From Variovorax sp. Root318D1 (lineage in GTDB: Bacteria; Pseudomonadota; Gammaproteobacteria; Burkholderiales; Burkholderiaceae_C), in contig NZ_LMCQ01000002.1 of assembly GCF_001424835.1 (NCBI RefSeq), positions 28,156-92,155 on the forward strand: a stretch of 64,000 nt of DNA, given 5' to 3'. The position numbers were made by a program, and so were the translations under genes. This document shows, piece after piece, positions 58,801 through 64,000 of this stretch. The notes under the pieces were generated by a model, which saw only the letters and a list, made by a program, of their open reading frames with translations, made no database searches and was not told the DNA's origin. How positions within the stretch are numbered: the stretch's first letter is position 1; every line of letters begins with the position of its first letter.

Positions 58801-61202
58801 CAGCCGACGGCAACTGGACCTACACGGCCAACAACAGCCAGGCGGCAATCCAGCAGCTGGGCGCGGGTCAATCGATTAGCGACAGCTTCATTGCAGTCTC
58901 TTCCGATGGAGCGGCCAGCCAGCTTGTGACGGTGACGATCACTGGCACCAACGACGTTGCAGTGATTGGCGGCGTTGCCACTGGCGCGGTGAGCGAAGAC
59001 GCCTCGACCCCGAACCTGAGCACCAGCGGCGCGCTGACGATCGCCGATGTCGATGCCGGAGAGTCCAGCTTCACAGCCCAGGCCGGCGCCGCCGGTAGCA
59101 ACGGCTACGGCAGCTTCGCGCTGGCGACCAATGGCAACTGGACCTACACGGCCAACAATGGCCAGACGGCGATCCAACAGCTGGCCGCAGGGCAATCGAT
59201 CAGCGACAGCTTCACTGCGGTCTCGTCCGATGGGACCGCCAGCCAGGTGGTGACCGTGACCATCGCCGGCACCAACGATGCACCCGTGCTGAGTGCTGCC
59301 GCGACACCTGTTCTGGCATCGGTCAACGAGGATGCAGGCGGACCGGTCGGGGCCGTCGGGACGCTCGTATCGAGCCTGGTGAATCTGAATCCGCCGGCCG
59401 GCGGGCTCGACAATGTGAGCGATGCTGACAACGGCGCCGTCACCGGCATCGCGTTGACGGGCGTGAATGCCGCCAACGGAAGCTGGTGGTATTCGACCAA
59501 CGGCGGCGCCAACTGGGCGGCGGTGGGTGCGGTGTCGGACGCGTCAGCACTGCTGCTGGCCGCAGACGCGAATACGCGTGTCTACTTCCAGGCGAATTCG
59601 AACTTCAGCGGGACAATCAGCGATGGCATCACCTTCCGCGCCTGGGATCAGACGAGCGGCACGTCGGGCACCACGGTGAGCACCGTCACGAACGGGAACA
59701 ACTCCGCGTTTTCGAGCGCGACCGACACCGCCAACATCACCGTGACGGCCATCGACGACAACCCGGTCCCGGCCAGCGACGTGCTCTACGTGTCGAACAG
59801 CACCCTCGTGACACTGCCGACCAGCGTGCTGCTCGCCAACGACACGGACATCGACGGCGCCGCGCTCAGCGTGACGGCAATCAGCGTCGTCGCGGGAACG
59901 CTGGCCAGCCCTGTCACCATCAACCCCAACGGGACCTTCTCGTTCACGACCGGGGCGACCGGCGGGACCGTCGCCAGCCCGACCGTCGTCACGCTCAGCT
60001 ACACGCTCAGCGATGGCGCCGGTGGAACTACGACTGGCGCCATCACGCTGAACGTGCTGGACACGACTTCGGGCGCGAACAACGTCGATCTCACGGGTGT
60101 TGCGAACTACCAAGGCTCCTACATCGACGGCAAGGCGGGGGGTGATACCTTGAGCGACGGTGCGTTCCAATCGGTTCTCGTCGGCAGCGGCGGCAACGAT
60201 GACCTGAACGGCAACGCGGGATCGGATCTGCTGATTGGCGGCGACAACAATGACGACCTCGACGGTGGCGCCGGGAACGACGTGCTGCGTGGAGGTGCCG
60301 GCAATGACGATATCAACGGCGGGGCCGGCACGGAGGATCTGATTGATTTCTCGGAACCGACGGTCGGCGCCGGCATTACCTTCACGCTGACGCAGTCCAG
60401 CGGCAATACCGTCTTCAACGGTCCTGGTTCGCTCGGGAACGATACCTACAGAAACATCGAGGGCGTCATCGGCACGGCCGTCGCCGACACTCTCACCGGC
60501 AGCGCCTCGAACGACATCCTCCGCGGCGGCGGCGGCAATGACACGCTCGACGGAGCGGGGGGCGCCGGTGACCTGCTCGACTTCTCCGACGGCACCGCTG
60601 GCCTCACGTTCACGCTGACGCAAAGCAGCAGCACGACAAGCTTCAATGCCAGCGCCGCCGGGCTAGGCACCGACAGCTACAAAAACTTCGAGGGCGTCAT
60701 CGGCACGGCCTTCGCCGACACGATCACCGGCTCGGCGTCGAACGATCAGTTGCGCGGCGGCGGCGGCAACGATGTGATCAGCGGCTTGGCAGGCGACGAC
60801 CGCATCGCGGGCGGGACCGGCGCCGACATACTCACCGGCGGCACGGACAACGACACCTTCGTCTTCGATTCGGCACCCAACGCGGTGGACTCGGTCACCG
60901 ACTTCGATGCCTCGGGGTCGGTGGGGAGCGGTGACCTGGTCGAGCTGTCGCTCGGCACGTTCACGGCCCTTTCGACCGCAAGCGGAAGCACGCTGTCGGC
61001 GGCCGAATTCGCATCCTCGGACGGCGGCGGTGCGGGAGACACGGTGGGCGCGGGCGTGCATGTGATCTACGACAGCGCGACCGGCAACCTGTATTACGAC
61101 GCCGACGGCCTGAGCGCCGCCAACCGCACGCTGGTGGCGACGCTGACACTGAGCAATCCGGCCGACACGTTCGACAGCAACGACATCAAGGTCGGCCAGT
61201 GA
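52851..61202 (+). CDS. giant RTX/VCBS-repeat surface protein (type I secretion substrate)
   Basis: 2783 residues, no Sec signal. Residues ~3-70 are RTX calcium-binding nonapeptides (GSDTINSGNGDDTVSGGAGND), unusual at an N-terminus. Residues ~215-520 are three divergent cadherin/VCBS-like domains with GTNDVP linkers. Residues 520-2145 are 15 close VCBS repeats of 108 or 110 residues. Residues ~2150-2420 are two further Ig-like domains, and ~2426-2670 hold three RTX clusters (GGAGNDVLRGGAGNDDINGG and similar). The C-terminal ~110 residues resemble a type I secretion signal region (FVFDSAPNAVDSVTDFD). Adhesion or biofilm function is inferred. ABC exporter and adaptor genes follow directly. The AAGGAA ribosome site supports ATG 52851. 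Confidence 0.9.
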   Translation: MTTITGSNGSDLLTGTAGSDTINSGNGDDTVSGGAGNDSLNGGAGSDTLDGGSGSDQLNGGSGSDTLIYNVSENIAAGTKDVYTGGAGVDTLQLQFTRAQWLESATQTQVAAYLAHLAAVTNAKTSEVSNGSASDFVFTFGSSTLTVQMSETLTVLVDGVAMNPANEAAAALGDAATTTEDGPGIQIHVLQNDLVPDLVKSLALASAPAHGTATLVQPAMGDPSTWYFQYQPHAADFQHLAAGETATDTFTYQVTDADGGTGLATVTVTITGANDGPVITAQDLAGMVSEQVAPAGTLSDSGVVGFSDLDLSDVHLVSATGTPVGSVLGSLTAVKNSDTTGIGTGGQLTWTYTVDATAIEYLAAGETRVESFTLALDDQHGGTVNRQIDVTITGTNDVPTIGAADAAAAVTEDATAPTLSDSGTITFDDVDLSDVHSVNVAAGAGNTLGGVLTADFSDAATGAGDGTVSWTYSVANAATQYLGLGQTATETFTVSIDDGHGGTAQQQVTVTVTGTNDVPVIGGVASGAVSEDGSSPNLSTSGALTIADVDQGQSNFTPQASTAGSNGYGSFTLAADGSWTYIANNGQGAIQQLGAGQSITDSFTAVSSDGTASQVVTVTITGTNDVPVIGGVASGAVSEDASTPNLSTSGALTIADVDAGQSTFAPQASTAGSGGYGSFTLAADGSWTYAANNGQATIQQLGAGQSLSDSFTAVSSDGTASQVVTVTITGTNDVPVIGGVASGAVNEDGSAPNLSTGGALTIADVDAGQSSFTAQGGTTGSSGYGSFTLAADGTWAYTADNSQIAIQQLGVGQSISDSFTAVSFDGTASQVVTVTITGTNDVPVIGGVATGATSEDASTPNLSTSGALTIADVDAGQSNFAPQASTTGGNGYGSFALAANGNWTYTANNSQSAIQQLGAGESISDSFTAVSSDGTASQVVTVTITGTNDVPVIGGATSGALSEDDSTPNLSTGGALTIADVDAGQSNFAPQASTAGSNGYGSFALAANGSWIYTADNSQAAIQQLGVGESINDSFTAVSSDGTASQVVTVTITGTNDVPVIGGVASGAAQEDVAVSGGSLAASGALTIADVDQGQSNFAPQASTAGSSGYGSFTLAADGTWTYTADNSQSAIQQLAAGQSISDSFTAVSSDGTANQLVTVTITGTNDVPVIGGVASGAVNEDDSTPNLSTGGALTIADVDVGQSNFAPQADAGGTNGYGSFTLAADGSWSYAANNGQAAIQQLGAGQSISESFTAVSSDGTASQLVTVTITGTNDVPVIGGVATGGLSEDASTPNLSTGGALTIADVDQGQSNFAPQASTAGSNGYGSFTLAADGSWTYIANNGQGAIQQLGAGQSISDSFTAVSSDGTASQVVTVTITGTNDVPVIGGVASGAVTEDASTPNLSISGVLTIADVDAGQSSFAAQGGTTGSSGYGSFTLAADGTWTYTADNSQSAIQQLGAGQSISDSFTAVSSDGTASQVVTVTITGTNDVPVIGGVTSGALSEDASTPNLSTSGALTIADVDAGQSSFAPQESTAGGNGYGNFTLTADGSWSYTADNSQAAIQQLGAGQSISDSFTAVSSDGTASQLVTVTITGTNDVPVIGGVAIGAVQEDLAVAAGNLATSGVLTIADVDAGQSNFALQAGTAGSNGYGSFTLAADGNWSYTADNSQSAIQRLGAGESLSDSFTAVSSDGTASQVVTVTITGTNDVPVIGGVASGATSEDDSTPNLSTGGALTIADMDAGQSSFTAQAGTAGSNGYGSFTLAADGSWTYTADNSQAAIQQLGTGQSINDSFTAVSLDGTASQVVIVTITGTNDVPVIGGVAAGAVNEDTSTPNLSTSGALTIADVDAGQSNFTPQASTVGSNGYGSFNLLAGGNWTYTANNSQAAIQQLAAGQSISDSFTAVSSDGTASQVVTVTITGTNDVPVIAGVASGAVQEDIAVSGGSLAASGALTIADVDAGQSSFTAQVATTGSSGYGSFTLAADGNWTYTANNSQAAIQQLGAGQSISDSFIAVSSDGAASQLVTVTITGTNDVAVIGGVATGAVSEDASTPNLSTSGALTIADVDAGESSFTAQAGAAGSNGYGSFALATNGNWTYTANNGQTAIQQLAAGQSISDSFTAVSSDGTASQVVTVTIAGTNDAPVLSAAATPVLASVNEDAGGPVGAVGTLVSSLVNLNPPAGGLDNVSDADNGAVTGIALTGVNAANGSWWYSTNGGANWAAVGAVSDASALLLAADANTRVYFQANSNFSGTISDGITFRAWDQTSGTSGTTVSTVTNGNNSAFSSATDTANITVTAIDDNPVPASDVLYVSNSTLVTLPTSVLLANDTDIDGAALSVTAISVVAGTLASPVTINPNGTFSFTTGATGGTVASPTVVTLSYTLSDGAGGTTTGAITLNVLDTTSGANNVDLTGVANYQGSYIDGKAGGDTLSDGAFQSVLVGSGGNDDLNGNAGSDLLIGGDNNDDLDGGAGNDVLRGGAGNDDINGGAGTEDLIDFSEPTVGAGITFTLTQSSGNTVFNGPGSLGNDTYRNIEGVIGTAVADTLTGSASNDILRGGGGNDTLDGAGGAGDLLDFSDGTAGLTFTLTQSSSTTSFNASAAGLGTDSYKNFEGVIGTAFADTITGSASNDQLRGGGGNDVISGLAGDDRIAGGTGADILTGGTDNDTFVFDSAPNAVDSVTDFDASGSVGSGDLVELSLGTFTALSTASGSTLSAAEFASSDGGGAGDTVGAGVHVIYDSATGNLYYDADGLSAANRTLVATLTLSNPADTFDSNDIKVGQ
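54408..59285 (+). repeat. 15 tandem VCBS repeats inside the giant RTX gene
   Basis: The unit begins at the VIGG of VPVIGGVASGAVSED and ends at the next GTNDVP. Twelve units are 324 bp and three (the 6th, 11th and 14th) are 330 bp because ED is followed by AVSGGSLAASG-type text instead of STPNLSTSG-type text. Summed lengths reach exactly base 59285. Units 1 and 8 are nearly identical at DNA level, as are parts of 3 and 9, showing past duplication or gene conversion. Confidence 0.93.
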
Positions 61203-61239
61203 CCTTGCGCCAGCCGCCCGCGGATGCGGGTGGCAGCAC

Positions 61240-62967
61240 ATGAGAGACATCGACATGAAGCCTCTTCTCCAGCTTCTCAAGCGACCGCTTCTCTTTGTCG
61301 GCGGCTTCTCGTTCTTCGTGAATCTGCTGCTGTTGGCGCCCGCGCTCTTCATGCTGCAGGTTTTCGACCGGGTGCTGACGAGTCAAAGTCGGGAGACGCT
61401 GCTGGTGCTGTTGCTGGGCGTCGGCGTGGCGCTCGGCCTGATGCTGATGCTGGACTACCTGCGCAGCCGGCTGCAGGGCGTCGCGGGCAACCTGATCGCC
61501 GATCAGCTGTCTCCTGTGGTGGCCAAGGTCATGCTGGGCCACACGGCGCGCCGTGCCGAGCGCGCGCCCTGCGAAGGCTTGCGCGACGTCGCGGCGCTGC
61601 GCAACCTGTTTTCCTCCCAGGGGCTGCTGGCCCTGTTCGATGTGCCATGGGCGTTCGTCTATGTCGCGGTGATCTGGCTGGCGCATCCGATGCTGGGCAT
61701 GGCCGCGGCCGCCGCGTCGTTGCTGATGCTCGTCCTTGCCGTGGTGAACGATCGCCTCACGCGCCGCGATATCGAAGCGCTTCAGAAGGAAGCTGCCAGG
61801 GCCACGCGCTACCTTGAATCGTCGATGCAGAACGCGGAGCTGGCGCAGTCGCTCGGAATGGGGGACGCGGTGATCGGGCGCTGGCGGACTCTCAACGCCG
61901 GTGTCTCCGCGCTGCAAGGCCCGACCGCGCGCAAGTCGGTGGCGATGGCTGCGCTCACGCGCACCACGCGCCAGGCGGTGCAGGTGCTGTTGCAGGCACT
62001 GGGCGCCTACCTCGTCATCGCGGGCGAAGGCACGCCGGGCATCCTGGTGGCCTGCACCATCCTGCTCGGCCGGGCGCTGGCGCCGGTCGAACAGGTGGTG
62101 GGTAGCTGGCGTGTGCTGGCCGAGGGGCGCCTGGCCTTCGCGCGCCTGTCCGAGGTGCTGGGCGCTGCCGAGCGCCAGCCGCAACGCATGTCGCTGCCGG
62201 CGCCGAAGGGCCGCCTGCACGCGGAAGGCCTTGTGTTCCGGCCTTCGCAGGGCGAGCGGATGATTCTCGCCGGCGTGTCGCTGAGCCTGGAGCCCGGCGA
62301 GTCCCTGGCCATTACCGGCGCCAGCGGTGCTGGCAAGTCGACGCTGGTGCGCCTGCTGACTGGCCTGTGGAGACCCCATGCAGGTGTCGTGCGGCTGGAC
62401 GATGTCGACATCGCGCAATGGCCGCGCGAAGAACTCGGCCCCTGGCTCGGCTATGTGCCGCAGGATGTGGAGCTGTTCGCCGGCACCGTTGCCGACAACA
62501 TCGCGCGGCTGGGCGATGTCGATCCGGACAAGGTGGTGCAGGCGGCGCAGCGTGCCGGCGTGCATGCGCTGATCCTGACGCTGCCAGAGGGCTACGACAC
62601 CGTCGTCGACAACATGGGCGTGATGCTGTCGCCGGGCCAGCGTCAGCGCATTGCGCTGGCACGCGCTCTCTATGGCGACCCGAAGCTGCTGGTGCTGGAC
62701 GAGCCCAATTCCAACCTGGACGGGGCGGGCGAACTGGCGCTGGGCGAGGCCTTGAAGGCGCTGCGCGGCCAGGTCACGGTGATCGTCGTCACGCACCGCA
62801 GCGCGCTGGTGCAGCACATGGACAAGCTGATGGTGCTGGAGGCCGGCCGCGTCAAGCAGTATGGGCCGGTGGCGGAAGTGATGCAGGCGATCAGGCGTCC
62901 GGGCCAGAACCCGGGCGGCGCCCAGGTGGTGATGATGCCGGCGCGCGCTTCGGAGAAGGTGTCATGA
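61240..62967 (+). CDS. type I secretion ABC transporter (PrtD-like permease/ATPase)
   Basis: 575 residues. The membrane domain has about five or six helices (FVGGFSFFVNLLLLAPALFML, LLVLLLGVGVALGLMLML, AFVYVAVIWLAHPMLGMAAAAASLLML) with no C39 peptidase domain in front. The ATPase has Walker A ITGASGAGKSTLVRLL, Q loop YVPQDVELF, signature MLSPGQRQRIALARAL (LSPGQ in place of LSGGQ, usual in PrtD types), Walker B LLVLDEPNSNLD and H loop VVTHRS. It should export the RTX protein encoded 37 bases upstream. An in-frame ATG at 61255 is an alternative start, with GAGAGA before it. Confidence 0.95.
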   Translation: MRDIDMKPLLQLLKRPLLFVGGFSFFVNLLLLAPALFMLQVFDRVLTSQSRETLLVLLLGVGVALGLMLMLDYLRSRLQGVAGNLIADQLSPVVAKVMLGHTARRAERAPCEGLRDVAALRNLFSSQGLLALFDVPWAFVYVAVIWLAHPMLGMAAAAASLLMLVLAVVNDRLTRRDIEALQKEAARATRYLESSMQNAELAQSLGMGDAVIGRWRTLNAGVSALQGPTARKSVAMAALTRTTRQAVQVLLQALGAYLVIAGEGTPGILVACTILLGRALAPVEQVVGSWRVLAEGRLAFARLSEVLGAAERQPQRMSLPAPKGRLHAEGLVFRPSQGERMILAGVSLSLEPGESLAITGASGAGKSTLVRLLTGLWRPHAGVVRLDDVDIAQWPREELGPWLGYVPQDVELFAGTVADNIARLGDVDPDKVVQAAQRAGVHALILTLPEGYDTVVDNMGVMLSPGQRQRIALARALYGDPKLLVLDEPNSNLDGAGELALGEALKALRGQVTVIVVTHRSALVQHMDKLMVLEAGRVKQYGPVAEVMQAIRRPGQNPGGAQVVMMPARASEKVS

Positions 62968-63032
62968 GCGCCGCGCCGGGCCGCCCCAAGCAAGCTCGCA
63001 CCGCAGTGCGCAGCACGGAGGTTGTCCGATGA
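62964..63032 (+). other. 22-codon bridging frame between exporter and adaptor genes
   Basis: A short frame starts in the ATGA that ends the exporter gene and stops in the TGA that overlaps the adaptor ATG (63029-63032). Its product (MSAAPGRPKQARTAVRSTEVVR minus its last two residues is still basic) looks unstructured. It may only couple translation across the gap; a functional peptide is not claimed. Confidence 0.2.
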
Positions 63033-64000
63033 ATCATTCGGCACTTGCGATCGCGGCCAACGACCCTCTGGCGCTCCATGTAGGCGAAGCGCGTCGCCTA
63101 GCGCACTGGGGCCTGGCCGTGTTGCTCTGCGGGCTGCTGCCGGCCGGCGCCTGGCTGAGCTTCGCGCCGCTGTCGTCCGCCGTGGTGGCGCAGGCCCATG
63201 TGAAGGTGGACCTGAACCGGCGCCCGGTGCAGCATGCCGAAGGCGGCATCGTGCGCGAGGTCCTGGTGCGCGACGGCCAGCATGTGCGGCAAGGGGAGCC
63301 CTTGCTGGTGCTGGGCGACGTCTCGGTCGATGCCGACAGGAACCGGCTGGACCACCGCGTCAAGACCGAGCGTGCAAGCCTCGCGCGGCTCGATGCGGAG
63401 CAGACCATGGCGCGTGCGGTCACCTTCCCGCCCGACGTGGTCGAGACCGCAGCGACCGACCCGCGCCTGGCTGCGCAGCTGGACAAGGAGCGCGCATTGT
63501 TCGAGGCGCGGCGCGATGCGCTGGTGGGGCAGGTGCGCCTCTTGCGTTCGCAACGCGAGAAGGTGGCCGAGGAAATTGTTGCGCTGCGCGCCCAGATCAC
63601 GCAGGCGAACGAGTCAATGAAATTCCAGAAGAGCGATCTGGAGACCAACCGCAAGCTGCTCAAGGACGGCTTCGTCTCGGCCGCACGCATCGCGCAGTTC
63701 GAAGGCACCGTGGCCGACTACGGCGTGAAGATCGAGGAGCGGCGCGCGGAGCTCGCGCGCGCCGAGCAGCGCACGGTCGATGCCGATCTGCGCATCCGTT
63801 CGCTGGAGAGCGAGTACCGCCAGCAGGCGAGCGATCAGCTCAAGGTCACGGCGGCCCGGCTGGCGGAAATCGAGCAGGAGCGGCGCAAGTCGACCGATGC
63901 CTCGGCGCGGCAGGTGATCACTGCGCCGGCCAGCGGCGAGATCATCGATCTGAAGTATTCGACGCCCGGCGCGGTGATCCCGCCTCGCGAGACCATTGCC
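63029..64000 (+). CDS. HlyD-family membrane fusion protein of type I secretion (3' end outside window)
   Basis: 324 residues seen, no stop before the right edge. One membrane helix near residues 28-50 (LAVLLCGLLPAGAWLSF) follows a short cytoplasmic head. GGIVREVLVRDGQHVRQGEPLLVL is the first biotinyl-lipoyl half-motif, a long coiled coil spans about 90-285 (rich in ERALFEARRDAL, REKVAEEIVALRAQ), and the second lipoyl half begins at VITAPASGEIIDLKYSTPG. The C-terminal beta domain is cut off. A GGAGG ribosome site precedes ATG 63029. The outer-membrane TolC partner, if in the operon, would lie to the right. Confidence 0.93.
   Translation, partial: MNHSALAIAANDPLALHVGEARRLAHWGLAVLLCGLLPAGAWLSFAPLSSAVVAQAHVKVDLNRRPVQHAEGGIVREVLVRDGQHVRQGEPLLVLGDVSVDADRNRLDHRVKTERASLARLDAEQTMARAVTFPPDVVETAATDPRLAAQLDKERALFEARRDALVGQVRLLRSQREKVAEEIVALRAQITQANESMKFQKSDLETNRKLLKDGFVSAARIAQFEGTVADYGVKIEERRAELARAEQRTVDADLRIRSLESEYRQQASDQLKVTAARLAEIEQERRKSTDASARQVITAPASGEIIDLKYSTPGAVIPPRETIA

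Noticed and set aside
55641..59195. 1184-codon open frame on the minus strand inside the giant RTX gene
   Set aside because: It is antisense to the VCBS array, has the same repeat period, and encodes a low-complexity Arg/Gly/His-rich sequence. Stop-free antisense frames are expected from the GC-rich codon bias repeated 15 times.
52851..61202. CRISPR-like or satellite DNA repeats at 54-59 kb
   Set aside because: The 324-bp period is a multiple of three, stays in frame, and encodes conserved VCBS domains, so it is a protein repeat, not a CRISPR array or satellite.

Overview
The window is a high-GC chromosomal segment, almost certainly from a beta-proteobacterium of the order Burkholderiales. 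A Comamonadaceae/Variovorax-like host is my best guess, from gene content and the red-type cbbLSXYEZFPTKA order; this is inference, with no marker gene to prove it. Its core, about 3.0-52.7 kb, is one nearly uninterrupted C1 island holding most of the parts for growing on methanol while fixing the resulting CO2.

Left flank (1-2.9 kb): the tail of a small BamE-like protein, a TpsB-type outer-membrane transporter with no visible TpsA partner, and a protein with three AP2-like repeats. Tetrahydromethanopterin (H4MPT) / methylofuran block (3.0-14.6 kb): MfnE-, MfnF- and MfnD-like proteins on the minus strand, which I read as methylofuran side-chain synthesis. Divergent from them are a HisA-like protein, the formyltransferase/hydrolase complex fhcBADC, a Fae paralogue lacking the usual catalytic histidine, a pabB-pabC fusion (p-aminobenzoate for pterin synthesis) and a HAD phosphatase. 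Regulatory block (14.6-17.6 kb, minus): a proline iminopeptidase, a histidine kinase and a NarL-type regulator in one overlapping operon. PQQ block (17.8-21.1 kb): pqqABCDE.

Methanol oxidation block (21.1-32.4 kb, all minus): xoxF, xoxG, xoxJ, two unrecognised periplasmic proteins, a YVTN propeller, an MxaD-like protein and mxaRSACKL. XoxF has the Asp pair of lanthanide enzymes and no mxaF/mxaI is present. Divergent from xoxF (32.9-40.0 kb) is a PQQ/lanthanide-type ABC system (ATPase, propeller, binding protein, permease), a Bug-family binding protein and a TonB-dependent receptor; together they look like an uptake route for the lanthanide cofactor or for PQQ. Calvin cycle block (40.0-52.7 kb): divergent cbbR, then cbbLS (form IC RuBisCO), cbbX, cbbY, rpe, cbbZ, fbp, prk, tkt, pgk and fba.

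Right flank (52.85-64.0 kb): a 2783-residue RTX/VCBS surface protein with 15 near-identical repeats of 108-110 residues, followed by a type I secretion ABC exporter and a HlyD-family adaptor that runs off the right edge.

Predicted flow: methanol is oxidised in the periplasm by XoxF (PQQ plus lanthanide, electrons to XoxG). The C1 unit enters H4MPT and leaves through Fhc as formate. Formate would be oxidised to CO2 by an enzyme outside the window, and CO2 is fixed by the cbb operon. Genes expected but not seen here: mch, mtdB, a canonical fae, formate dehydrogenase, mptG, mfnB and cbbG. No tRNA, rRNA, CRISPR, insertion sequence or phage gene was found.
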